Assembly (NCBI RefSeq): GCF_001011035.1
Contig: NZ_CP011492.1
Span: 6,441,447-6,505,446, forward strand
Direction: 5' to 3'
DNA: 64,000 nucleotides
DNA from: Streptomyces sp. CNQ-509
GTDB lineage: Bacteria > Actinomycetota > Actinomycetes > Streptomycetales > Streptomycetaceae
This document shows, piece after piece, positions 7,708 through 15,997 of the stretch. The number at the start of each line of letters is the position of its first letter. Position 1 is the stretch's first letter. Under the pieces are notes generated by a model. That model saw nothing but the letters and a program-made list of their open reading frames with translations, did no database searches and was not told the DNA's origin. The position numbers were made by a program, and so were the translations under genes.

Positions 7708-9345
7708 CTAGCGATTCCCGGCCGCCAGACCGGCCTGCTCCTCCCGCAGCCGGTAGCGCTGCAGCTTCCCGGTCGGCGTCCGCGGCAGCGCGTCCGTGAA
7801 GAGGATCTCCTTCGGGCACTTGTACGGCGTGATCTCGCCCTTCGTGAACTCCCGCAGCGCCGCCTCCGTCTCAGGACCCCGCACCACGCCCTCGCGCAGC
7901 ACCGCGTACGCCACGACCACCGTGCCCCGCTCCGGGTCCGGACGCCCCACCACCGCGGCCTCCCGCACGTCCGGGTGGCGCAGCAGCGCGTCCTCGACCT
8001 CGGGCCCCGCGATGTTGTACCCGGCCGAAATGATCATGTCGTCCGCGCGCGCCACATACCGGAAGTACCCGTCGGGCTCGCGCACATACGTGTCGCCGGT
8101 GAGGTTCCAGCCGCCCCGCACGTACTCCCGCTGCCGCTCGTCGGCCAGATACCGGCACCCCGTGGGCCCGCGCACCGCCAGCAGCCCCGGCTCCCCGTCC
8201 GGCACCTCGGTCCCGGCCGCGTCCACGACCCGCGCCTCGTACCCGGGCACCGGCACGCCCGTCCACCCCGGGCGGGCGTCGTCGTCGGCCGCGGAGATGA
8301 AGATGTGCAGCATCTCGGTGGCGCCGATGCCGTTGATGATCCGCAGCCCGGTGCGCTCGCGCCACTCCTGCCAGGTGACCGCCGGCAGGTTCTCGCCCGC
8401 GGACACGCAGCGGCGCAGCGAGCCGGTGTCGTACGCGCCGAGCTTGTCGAGCATCGCCCGGTACGCGGTCGGGGCGGTGAACAGCACCGAGACCCGGTGC
8501 TCCGCGACCGCGGGCAGCAGCCGGTCGGGCCCGGCCTGCTCCAGCAGCAGCGCCGAGGCGCCGGCCCGCATCGGGAAGACCACGAGGCCGCCGAGGCCGA
8601 AGGTGAAGCCCAGCGGCGGGCTGCCCGCGAACACGTCGTCGGGGAGGGGCTTCAGCACGTGCGCGGAGAAGGTGTCGGCGATGGCCAGGACGTCGCGGTG
8701 GAAGTGGACGCAGCCCTTGGGCCGGCCGGTGGTGCCGGAGGTGAAGGCGATCAGCGCGACGTCGTCGACGGAGGTCTCCACGGGGGCGTACGCGTCGGGT
8801 TTGGCGTCGGCGAGGCGCAGCAGGTCGCCGGGCTCCCCGCCGCCGTACGGGACGACCGTCAGCCCCGCCACCTCCGCCCGGGTCAGGTCGTCGAGCGAAC
8901 GGGCGTCGCACAGCGCGTGCCGTATCCGCGCGATCTCGCAGATGCCGCGCAGTTCGTGCGCGCGCTGCGCGGCCAGCACGGTGACGGCGACCGCGCCCGC
9001 CTTCATGACGGCCAGCCAGCAGGCCACCAGCCAGGGCGTGGTGGGCCCGCGCAGCAGGACGCGGTTGCCGGGCAGCACGCCGAGGTCGTCGGTGAGCACG
9101 TGCGCGATCCGGTCGGTGCGGCGCTGCAGTTCGCCGTACGTCCACGTCTCGCCGGCGGCGGTGTGCAGGGCGGGGCGGCCGGCGCCGAACCGCTCGACGG
9201 TGGCGTCGAGCAACTCCGCGCCGCAGTTGAGCCGGTCGGGGTAGTGCAGGCCGGGGAGCGGGAAGACCAGGTCCGGCCACTGCCCGGGCGGCGGGAGGTG
9301 GTCGCGGGCGAAGGTGTCGGCGTGGGCGGAAGGCTTGAGCTGCAT
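7708..9345 (-). CDS. 2-Aminobenzoate-CoA ligase (AMP-forming)
   Basis: A 545-residue acyl-CoA synthetase of the ANL superfamily. It shows the P-loop-like FTSGTTGRPKGCVH, the A5 motif INGIGATEMLHIF, the A7 region LTGDTYVREPDGYFRYVARADD and the terminal PRTPTGKLQR with the catalytic Lys. The N-terminus (LPPPGQWPDL, YPDRLNCGAELLD) is that of benzoate/2-aminobenzoate-CoA ligases rather than fatty acyl ligases. It would activate anthranilate in the first step of the cluster's pathway. The ATG at 9345 is preceded by AGGGGG. It heads a two-gene minus-strand unit with the PaaX repressor and is divergent from the acyl-CoA dehydrogenase. Confidence 0.88.
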   Translation of the reverse strand: MQLKPSAHADTFARDHLPPPGQWPDLVFPLPGLHYPDRLNCGAELLDATVERFGAGRPALHTAAGETWTYGELQRRTDRIAHVLTDDLGVLPGNRVLLRGPTTPWLVACWLAVMKAGAVAVTVLAAQRAHELRGICEIARIRHALCDARSLDDLTRAEVAGLTVVPYGGGEPGDLLRLADAKPDAYAPVETSVDDVALIAFTSGTTGRPKGCVHFHRDVLAIADTFSAHVLKPLPDDVFAGSPPLGFTFGLGGLVVFPMRAGASALLLEQAGPDRLLPAVAEHRVSVLFTAPTAYRAMLDKLGAYDTGSLRRCVSAGENLPAVTWQEWRERTGLRIINGIGATEMLHIFISAADDDARPGWTGVPVPGYEARVVDAAGTEVPDGEPGLLAVRGPTGCRYLADERQREYVRGGWNLTGDTYVREPDGYFRYVARADDMIISAGYNIAGPEVEDALLRHPDVREAAVVGRPDPERGTVVVAYAVLREGVVRGPETEAALREFTKGEITPYKCPKEILFTDALPRTPTGKLQRYRLREEQAGLAAGNR

Positions 9346-9397
9346 GGCGTAGGCCCCCTAGGTCTGCCCTGCGGTACCCCAAGGAGCGTAGCGTTGG

Positions 9398-9426
9398 CGT
9401 GACGACAGTCAACAGTCCGCGATAAC
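9398..9426 (+). promoter_or_regulatory. Promoter/operator module, copy 2 (ligase/acyl-CoA dehydrogenase intergenic region)
   Basis: TGACGACAGTCA at 9400-9411, a 9 bp gap, then GATAAC at 9421-9426. This repeats in the same orientation the module before the enoyl-CoA hydratase. It lies between the divergent ligase and acyl-CoA dehydrogenase genes, so one bound repressor could control both directions. Binding by the PaaX-type protein is inferred. Confidence 0.65.
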
Positions 9427-9505
9427 CGCCGGGGCGGGCCCGTACGCGCACCGGACGCGCCTGGGGCGCGGACCGGACGCCACCCCCGCGAGAGAGGAGC
9501 ACCGC

Positions 9506-10684
9506 ATGGCGCAGCAGCCGCCGCCGCACCCGCAGCCGCCGCAGCCCTTCGCGCTCGACCCCGGGCTCCAGGCGTGGTGCGCCGAGCTGCGTGCTTTCGC
9601 CGCGCGGCGGCTGCGCCCGCTGGCCGAGGCCGGCGCGCCGGGACGGGTCAACCGGCCGCTCCTCGCCGCCCTCGGCGCCCCGGGCGACGACGGCGAACCC
9701 GGCCTGCTGACGCGGGTGTTCCCCGCCGCCGGGCCGGTCTCGGCGCTCACGCTCTGCCTGCTGCGCGAGTCGCTGGCCCGCGAGTGCACCGAGGCCGAGA
9801 CGGCGCTCGCGCTCCAGGGGCTCGGCGCGTACCCCGTCGTGCAGGCCGGGACGGACGAGCAGCGGGAGCGCTGGCTGCCGGAGGTGACGGCCGGGCGGGC
9901 CGTCGCCGCCTTCGCGCTCACCGAGCCGGAGGCGGGCTCCGACGCGGCGGCGCTGCGGCTGGCCGCCGAGCCGGACGGGCCGGGGCGCTGGCGGCTGACC
10001 GGCGAGAAGAAGTGGATCTCCAACGCCCCGGAGGCCGACGTCGCCACCGTCTTCGCCCGCACCACGCCGGACGCCGGCGCCCGCGGCGTGACCGCCTTCC
10101 TCGTGCCCGCCGGCCGCCCCGGGCTCACCGGCGAGCCCCTCACCATGCTCAGCCCGCACCCCATCGGCACCCTGCGCTTCGACGGCGTCCCCGTCACCGC
10201 CGCCGACGTCCTCGGGGAGGTCGACGGCGGCTTCCGCACCGCGATGGCGACGCTCAACCTCTTCCGCCCCTCCGTCGGCGCGTTCGCCGTCGGCATGGCG
10301 CAGGCGGCGCTCGACGCGGCGCTGGACCACGCCGGGCGGCGGGAGGCGTTCGGCGGGCCGCTGAAGGATCTGCAGTCCGTCGCGCACACCCTCGCCGAGA
10401 CGGCCACCCGCGTCGAGGCGGCCCGGCTGCTGGTGTACGCGGCGGCCTCGGCGTACGACGCGGGCGCGCCGGACGTCGCCCGGCGGTCGGCGATGGCGAA
10501 GCTGCTGGCCACCGAGACGGCGCAGGCGGCCGTCGACGCGGCGGTGCAGATCCACGGCGCCCGCGCGCTTGAGGCCGGGCATCTGCTGGAGCACCTGTAC
10601 CGCGAGGTGCGCGCGCCGCGCATCTACGAGGGGGCGACGGAGGTGCAGCGGAGCATCATCGCCAAGGAGCTGTACCGCAGGTGA
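9506..10684 (+). CDS. Acyl-CoA dehydrogenase (anthranilate cluster)
   Basis: A 392-residue flavoprotein of the acyl-CoA dehydrogenase family. AFALTEPEAGSDAAAL and KKWISNAPEADV are the FAD and substrate segments of the middle domain. The C-terminal IYEGATEVQRSIIAKELYR is the standard FAD-contact end, where E622 in the IYEGATE motif is the usual base position in several subfamilies. The ATG at 9506 follows GAGAGGAGC. It is the first gene after the second promoter/operator copy and precedes the RidA gene. In 2-aminobenzoate clusters an acyl-CoA dehydrogenase oxidises a ring or ring-opened CoA ester, and the same is inferred here. Confidence 0.9.
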   Translation: MAQQPPPHPQPPQPFALDPGLQAWCAELRAFAARRLRPLAEAGAPGRVNRPLLAALGAPGDDGEPGLLTRVFPAAGPVSALTLCLLRESLARECTEAETALALQGLGAYPVVQAGTDEQRERWLPEVTAGRAVAAFALTEPEAGSDAAALRLAAEPDGPGRWRLTGEKKWISNAPEADVATVFARTTPDAGARGVTAFLVPAGRPGLTGEPLTMLSPHPIGTLRFDGVPVTAADVLGEVDGGFRTAMATLNLFRPSVGAFAVGMAQAALDAALDHAGRREAFGGPLKDLQSVAHTLAETATRVEAARLLVYAAASAYDAGAPDVARRSAMAKLLATETAQAAVDAAVQIHGARALEAGHLLEHLYREVRAPRIYEGATEVQRSIIAKELYRR

Positions 10685-10777
10685 CCGGCGGGCGTACGGT
10701 CGCGGGCCACCGGCGCCGTACGCCACCCGGCCGCCCCGCAGGAACCACCGCAGAACCACCGAAGGGACCCCGCCGCC

Positions 10778-11176
10778 GTGTCCGTCCACCGCGTCAACCC
10801 CGCCTCCCTCGCCCGCCCCTCCGGCTTCAGCCACGCCGTCACCGCGACCGGCTCGTCCCTCGTCTTCCTCGCCGGCCAGACCGCCCTCGACGGCGCCGGC
10901 CGGGTCGTCGGCGACACCCTCCCCGCCCAGTTCGAGCAGGCCCTCGGCAACCTCCTCACCGCGCTCGGCGCCTGCGCGGGGGAACCCGCCCACCTCACCC
11001 GCGTCACCGTCTACGCCACCGACCCCGAGGACTACCGCGCCCACGCCGCGGAACTGGGCCGCATCTGGCGCCGGCTGGCCGGCGACACGTACCCGGCGAT
11101 GGCCCTCATCGGCGTCACCCGGCTCTGGGACGCCGAGGCGCTGGTCGAGCTGGACGGCATCGCGGTACTGCCCTGA
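10778..11176 (+). CDS. RidA/YjgF/YER057c-family protein
   Basis: A 132-residue protein of the RidA fold. GFSHAVTATGSSLVFLAGQTALD, FEQALGNLLTALGACAG, RVTVYATDPEDY and PAMALIGVTRLWDAEALVELDGIAVLP follow the family pattern. The last segment has no Arg at the position where RidA binds the carboxylate (usually R105), so it belongs to another Rid subfamily. It lies 93 bp behind the acyl-CoA dehydrogenase on the same strand. Rid proteins speed hydrolysis of enamines and imines. The 2-amino-5-oxocyclohexene product of the neighbouring monooxygenase/reductase is such an enamine, so this protein may release the ammonia (inference). Confidence 0.85.
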   Translation: MSVHRVNPASLARPSGFSHAVTATGSSLVFLAGQTALDGAGRVVGDTLPAQFEQALGNLLTALGACAGEPAHLTRVTVYATDPEDYRAHAAELGRIWRRLAGDTYPAMALIGVTRLWDAEALVELDGIAVLP

Positions 11177-11340
11177 CCCCGGCGCGACACCGGCAGAAAC
11201 CCCCCGGCAGGTCGCGGTCCCGCTACGAGACGGCCGCAGTGCGGCGACCGCACGCCGCTACGAACTGGTGACCGGGCGGCATCGTAGGTAGATTCATGCG
11301 CACCCCCAACCGCCGCACGCAGAACAGAGGTTGCGATTCG

Positions 11341-12234
11341 ATGGCACACGGCAGGACGGAGCTTGGCCGCTACGAGGCGCGCCTGCTCCTGTGGCTGCTG
11401 CGTGAGTCCGGCCACCGCCCCGACGTGCCCGTGCGCACCGCCGCCTTCGGCCTGGAGCAGAACAAGCCGCCCCTCGGCGTCTCCGCCGTCATCGCCGCGC
11501 TGGCGGACCGCGGCCTGGTGGACGTCCACCGCTGGCCCGAGCACACCCCCGCCGACACCTCGCTGCGCCCGGAGGGCCACCGGCGCGCGCTGCGCCTGGA
11601 GCGCGAGCGCCGCGACCCGGGGGCGCGCCAGGAGTACGCCGAGAACGCGGTGCTGCGCTGGGCGTTCGAGCACCGCGGCGACGAGGCGCTGCTGCTGCGC
11701 GACTTCTTCGTGGCCGACCACGTCTTCTTCCACGGCGACGCCCTCCGGGCCGGCGAAGTCCTCGCCGCGGCCCGCTCGTTACGGGCCGCGGGGCTGCTGG
11801 GCCTCACCGGCGACGGGGTCGACGGGGACGTGGTCACCGGGCGGGCCGAGCTGACCGAGCGCGGGCTGGACTGCGGCCACGCGGGCACCGGCCTCGCCGA
11901 GTTCCTGCGCCAGGAGCGCGAGCGGCAGTCCACGTACCGCATCGACACCATCCAGGGCCCGGTCACCTTCATCAGCAACAGCACCGTCACCTACGTCGGC
12001 ACGCTCGCCGACGAACTCGCCGGCCTGGGCCCCGGGCTCGGCCTCGACGAGGAGCGGCTGCGGCACCTGCTGCGGCAGGGGGACGAGCTGCGCCGCGCGG
12101 CAGAGGAGGGCGGGCCGGGACGGCTGCGGGCGCTCGTCGACCGGATCCGCGAGGAACTGACCAGCGCCCCTGACACCACCGGGCGCCAACTGCTGCTCGA
12201 CATGGCACGACAGGTCGGCGGCATGCTCGGGTAG
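11341..12234 (+). CDS. Uncharacterised protein with two winged-helix-like segments, first gene of an ATPase/binding-protein operon
   Basis: I do not recognise a named family. The 297-residue protein has two helix-rich segments that look like winged helices, each ending in a hairpin: about residues 9-95 (ARLLLWLLRESGH ... VIAALADRGLVDVHRW) and about 100-180 (AVLRWAFEHRGDEALLLRDFF ... SLRAAGLLGL ... ELTERGLDCG). A short beta stretch IDTIQGPVTFISNSTVTYVG (about 202-221) and a helical tail follow. Such QGP/ISNS strands occur in front of helical tails in several actinomycete signalling-ATPase partners (from memory). ATG 11341 is chosen for AGAGG upstream. An ATG at 11296 is in frame and possible. 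It is 36 bp before the ATPase gene. Confidence 0.6.
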   Translation: MAHGRTELGRYEARLLLWLLRESGHRPDVPVRTAAFGLEQNKPPLGVSAVIAALADRGLVDVHRWPEHTPADTSLRPEGHRRALRLERERRDPGARQEYAENAVLRWAFEHRGDEALLLRDFFVADHVFFHGDALRAGEVLAAARSLRAAGLLGLTGDGVDGDVVTGRAELTERGLDCGHAGTGLAEFLRQERERQSTYRIDTIQGPVTFISNSTVTYVGTLADELAGLGPGLGLDEERLRHLLRQGDELRRAAEEGGPGRLRALVDRIREELTSAPDTTGRQLLLDMARQVGGMLG

Positions 12235-12270
12235 CCGGGACGCCGTCGCGCAACGGGAGGGAAGCGGAGC

Positions 12271-14319
12271 TTGACCCTGTACGGACGTGATGCCGTGCTG
12301 CGCGAACTGGTGCCCCGCATGGTGGGGCTGCACCACACGAAGCGGAAGGCCGTACGGCAGGAGCCGCGCGACGAGGTGCCCGCCGTGCTCCTCCACGGCG
12401 GGCACGGCAGCGGCCGCACCGCCGTGCTGGACGCGCTGCGCGAGGCGTACGCCGACCGCGTCCCCGTCGCCGCCGTCGACTGCGCCGGCGTCCGCGACGA
12501 CGACGCCGCCGTCTCCAACACCTCGCCCGTCGCCGAGCTGCTGACCGGCCTGGCCCGCGGCCTGAGCGCGCACTGCCCCGGCTTCGGCCGGCTGCGGCTG
12601 CCCCGGCTGCTCACCGGACTGGTGGCCGTCAGCGCCTGGCACCGCGGCGAGCTGGACGAGCAGGCGTGCGCCCGCGAGCGCGTCGAGGCGCTGCTCACCG
12701 ACTGCGGGCTGGAGAAGAACCCGGAACGGGCCCGCAACTGGCCCGGTGACGTCCTCGACCGCATCGGCGGCTGGGGCACCGACGAGCTGGGCCCGGTCGC
12801 CGCCGCGAGCGTCCGGCTCTTCACCGACCGGTACCTCGGCTTCCGGGAGAGCCGGGCGGTGCGCCAGTGGTACGGGGGGCTGGCGGACGTACCCACCTCG
12901 CAGCAGGACGACAACCACGTGCTCACCGCGCTGTGCCGCGCCTTCCACCTCGGCGAGGGCATGCGGCGGCGCATCGAGGTCCACCTGGTCGAGGCGCTGC
13001 TGGAGGACCTGCGGGCCGCGTACACCGGATGGCGCCACCTCAACGCCGCGCCCCGGCCGCTGGCCCTCCTGGACAACGTCCACACCGCCGCCGGCACCGA
13101 GCTGCTCGACCTGCTGCTCGCCCGGCGCGTCACCGCCGCCGAGCGGCCCGACCCGCTGGTCGTCGTCGCCGCCACGCTCGGCGAGCCCCACGGCGACCGG
13201 TACGCCGGCGCGGCGCGCTGGACCGCCGCGAACGTCCCCGGGCTGCGCGAGTGGCGCCGCGGCGGCGAGCCGGGCGACCCGGCCGCCGGACTCGTCACCC
13301 TGCCGCTGCCGCCGCTGGACCCCGACGAGCTGCTGTCGATGATGCACGTCGGCGAGGAGCGGGCGGTGCGCCAGGAAGTGGCCCGCGCCGTGCACCGGTT
13401 CACCGGCGGCAGCCCGCTGGGCTGCCGGATCTTCTACGACGCCCTCGACGCCGCGCCGGACCCCGCGGCCGTCGAGCCGCACGAGCTGACGCGGCTGCGG
13501 CTCGCCGGGGAGCACGTGACCGAGCTGATACTCGCCGCGCTCGTCCCCGACGCGGGGCTCAGCTCGTACCTCGTGCTGCTGTCCGTCGCGCAGGACGCCG
13601 CCGCGGCCCGCGCACTGGCCGGCGCGTACCTGACCAGGGACCACCAGGCCGGCGCCGTCGAGGAGGCACGCAGCCACCTGCGCGACGAGCGGTGGCCGCA
13701 GCCCGGTCGGCCCTTCGTCGGCGACGACTTCCTGCGCGCCGTCCTCGTCGACGAGCTGCGCCGCCGCCCGGCGGACGCCACCGACCCGCCGCAGCCCTGG
13801 CCGGAGCTGCACGAGCTGCTGCGCCGGCACCACGAGGACCGCGGCGAGCACGCCGCCGCCCACCACCACGAACTGGCCGCGGGCCGCCCCGCCGAGCCGG
13901 CCCGCTGGCTCGCCGAGACCCTCCACGGGCCGGCCACCGACCGGTGGCTCACCGACCTGTGGCACATCGCCCGCGCCCCGCACCCGCCCGACCCCGCCTG
14001 GGCCGACGTGTGCCGGGCGACGGCGTCGGGGGAGCGGGACGGCACGCTGGCGGGCGCCGACTCCGTCGCGCGGTCGGTCAACCGGCTGCTGCACGCGGTC
14101 TGGTACGCCGCCGACCCCCTGTCCGTACCCGACGCGCACCTGCGCGGCCGGATCGGGCGGGAGCTGGACTTCCTGTCGTTCGAGCACCCCACCGGCGGCA
14201 GGGCGCTGTACGCCGCGTCGCAGGACTGGCCGGCGGCGCTCAAGGAACTGCGCACACCGGACTCGGCCGTGGAACGCCGCGAGGGCGGCGAGGAGGGGAG
14301 GGGCCATGCCATTCCTTAG
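12271..14319 (+). CDS. STAND-like P-loop ATPase with Arg in Walker A
   Basis: A 682-residue protein with an N-terminal P-loop at residues 43-50, GGHGSGRT, where Arg49 replaces the usual Lys. LALLDNVHT, near residue 268, is a possible Walker B. The rest is helical, with a winged-helix-like region after about 380 and a His-rich stretch near 530. The layout, an ATPase module then long helical repeats, recalls STAND/AAA signalling ATPases. The TTG start has GGGAGGG upstream. Its 3' end overlaps the next gene by 14 bp, so the two products are translationally coupled. Function unknown; a switch acting with the membrane binding protein is a reasonable guess. Confidence 0.6.
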   Translation: MTLYGRDAVLRELVPRMVGLHHTKRKAVRQEPRDEVPAVLLHGGHGSGRTAVLDALREAYADRVPVAAVDCAGVRDDDAAVSNTSPVAELLTGLARGLSAHCPGFGRLRLPRLLTGLVAVSAWHRGELDEQACARERVEALLTDCGLEKNPERARNWPGDVLDRIGGWGTDELGPVAAASVRLFTDRYLGFRESRAVRQWYGGLADVPTSQQDDNHVLTALCRAFHLGEGMRRRIEVHLVEALLEDLRAAYTGWRHLNAAPRPLALLDNVHTAAGTELLDLLLARRVTAAERPDPLVVVAATLGEPHGDRYAGAARWTAANVPGLREWRRGGEPGDPAAGLVTLPLPPLDPDELLSMMHVGEERAVRQEVARAVHRFTGGSPLGCRIFYDALDAAPDPAAVEPHELTRLRLAGEHVTELILAALVPDAGLSSYLVLLSVAQDAAAARALAGAYLTRDHQAGAVEEARSHLRDERWPQPGRPFVGDDFLRAVLVDELRRRPADATDPPQPWPELHELLRRHHEDRGEHAAAHHHELAAGRPAEPARWLAETLHGPATDRWLTDLWHIARAPHPPDPAWADVCRATASGERDGTLAGADSVARSVNRLLHAVWYAADPLSVPDAHLRGRIGRELDFLSFEHPTGGRALYAASQDWPAALKELRTPDSAVERREGGEEGRGHAIP

Positions 14320-15922
14320 CCGGCCGCTGGGCCGCGCCGAGAAGGCGATCCTGGGGATGCTGACCGTCGCGGCGATCACCGCGGCCACCGTGCTGGTGGT
14401 CCTCGGTCTCGGCGGCGAAGGGGCGTGCGGCGACGGGCTCGTGGAGTCGGCGAACGGCGAGGAGTGCGTCGGCGTCGCCGACGCCACCGCCGAGTCGCCG
14501 GCCTTCGCGCCGGGCGCGGACGGTCCCGACGAGCGGATCGCGGACCTCGTACGGCAGATCGGTGCGGAGAACGAGCGGGTCCGCGCCGGCTGGGAGGACG
14601 ACGACAGCTCCGCCCGCGAACCGTACGTGCGCGTCGGGCTCATGATGCCGTTCAACGCCACCGAGTCCAGCGCCATGACCCCCGAGGTCGTCCAGAACAC
14701 CCTCGCCGGCGTGCTCACCGCCCAGCTCGCGGCCAACCGCGGCCAGGGCGTCAACTACCAGCTCCTGCTGGCCAACGTCGGCAAGGACCTCTCGCAGTGG
14801 CGGCCGGCCGTCGACGCGCTCGCCGCCCTCACCACCGGCAGGGCGCCGACCAGGGGGGACTCCCCGCTCGTCGGCGTGGTCGGCCTGCCCAACAGCGAGC
14901 AGGACACCGAGGACGCGGCCGTGGCGCTCTCCAGGGCCGACATACCGGCCGTCAGCGGCGTGCTCAGCTCGCCGGAGATCAGCGCCGACACCCTGTTCAA
15001 GTCCGCGCCGTCCAACACCGAATCGGTCGCCGCGCTCGCCGACTACCTCGAAGGACACCCGGGCGCCAGGCCCGGCAAGCCCTCCGGCTACCTCGTGTGG
15101 GACTCGCGCAAGGAGGACGACTACGTCACCAACACCCGCGACAACATGCGCGACGTGTTCGGCGAGGAGTACCAACTGGAGAACCGCAGCTCCTCCTTCG
15201 TCGGCATCATGGGCGACTACAAGGGCGCGCCGCGCCGCTTCTCCCCGGCCGCGCGGGGGATATGCCGGCTGGAGGCCGACACGGTCTTCTACGCCGGCCG
15301 CGACTCCGACCTGCCGTACCTCATCACCCAGTTGTCCGACGAGCCGGAGTGCGACGACTTCGACACCGAGATCCGCATCCTGCGGGTGGCGACCGGCCTG
15401 CCCGAAGGGCTGACGGGCGAGCAGGTACGCGCCGACATGGCCGAGGCCCGCGTCGTCACCGTCGGCGCCTCGGCGACGGACGCGCCCTCGTGGCGGGCCG
15501 GGGACGGGGCCGACGAGCGCTTCACCACCTTCGCCACCGGGTTCGCGAAGGTCAGCGGGCTGCCGGGGGAGGCGCTCGACGACGGGTACGCGATCATGCA
15601 CCACGACGCCTTCACCGTCCTCGCCCAGGCCGTCGGCACCGCGCTCGACGACCTGAACCGGCCGGACGGGGGCGAGTCCGACCGGCTGCCGTCCAAGCTG
15701 GACGTGTACAACACCATCACCAACATGAAGGTGGTCGCGGGCGGCGACCCGTGCCAGGACTGCGTGCACGGTGCCAGCGGGCAGTTCGGCTTCGACGTGG
15801 AGAAGGACAACTGGCCGGTCTGCAAGCCGGTCCCGGTGATCGAGTACCCGCGCCCGGAGGACGCGGACCGGCCGCGGCCGTACCGGACGTTCCAGGCCCC
15901 GGACGGCACGTGCCCGGCCTGA
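14306..15922 (+). CDS. Membrane-anchored periplasmic-binding-protein-like protein
   Basis: A 538-residue protein with one N-terminal membrane segment (about 13-36, ILGMLTVAAITAATVLVVLG), no lipobox, and an extracellular type I periplasmic-binding fold. The fold is suggested by VRVGLMMPFNATESSAMTPEV, VGVVGLPNSEQDTEDAAVALSRADIPAVSG and FYAGRDSDLPYLITQL, which resemble branched-chain amino acid receptor proteins. No permease genes are nearby, so it is more likely a sensor or receptor than a transporter part. It overlaps the ATPase gene by 14 bp and has a GGAGGGG site within it. The ligand is unknown. The three-gene operon reads as an extracellular receptor, an ATPase and a possible DNA-binding output. 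Confidence 0.65.
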   Translation: MPFLSRPLGRAEKAILGMLTVAAITAATVLVVLGLGGEGACGDGLVESANGEECVGVADATAESPAFAPGADGPDERIADLVRQIGAENERVRAGWEDDDSSAREPYVRVGLMMPFNATESSAMTPEVVQNTLAGVLTAQLAANRGQGVNYQLLLANVGKDLSQWRPAVDALAALTTGRAPTRGDSPLVGVVGLPNSEQDTEDAAVALSRADIPAVSGVLSSPEISADTLFKSAPSNTESVAALADYLEGHPGARPGKPSGYLVWDSRKEDDYVTNTRDNMRDVFGEEYQLENRSSSFVGIMGDYKGAPRRFSPAARGICRLEADTVFYAGRDSDLPYLITQLSDEPECDDFDTEIRILRVATGLPEGLTGEQVRADMAEARVVTVGASATDAPSWRAGDGADERFTTFATGFAKVSGLPGEALDDGYAIMHHDAFTVLAQAVGTALDDLNRPDGGESDRLPSKLDVYNTITNMKVVAGGDPCQDCVHGASGQFGFDVEKDNWPVCKPVPVIEYPRPEDADRPRPYRTFQAPDGTCPA

Positions 15923-15945
15923 AGGCCCGCCCCGGCGATCCGGCC

Positions 15946-15997
15946 CGACGACCGCGTACGAGGACCGCGTACGAGGACCGTGTATGACGACCGCATA
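15946..15997 (+). repeat. Four tandem copies of a 13-bp unit across the methyltransferase start
   Basis: CGACGACCGCGTA, CGAGGACCGCGTA, CGAGGACCGTGTA and TGACGACCGCATA follow one another without gaps, then a partial CGACGAG. The third copy provides the GAGG ribosome site (15973-15976). The start codon ATG (15984-15986) spans the junction of copies three and four. A 13-bp unit changes reading frame and ribosome-site spacing if copies are gained or lost. Confidence 0.8.

Noticed and set aside
15946..15997. CRISPR-like array
   Set aside because: The 13-bp units follow directly on one another without spacers, so this is a simple tandem repeat.
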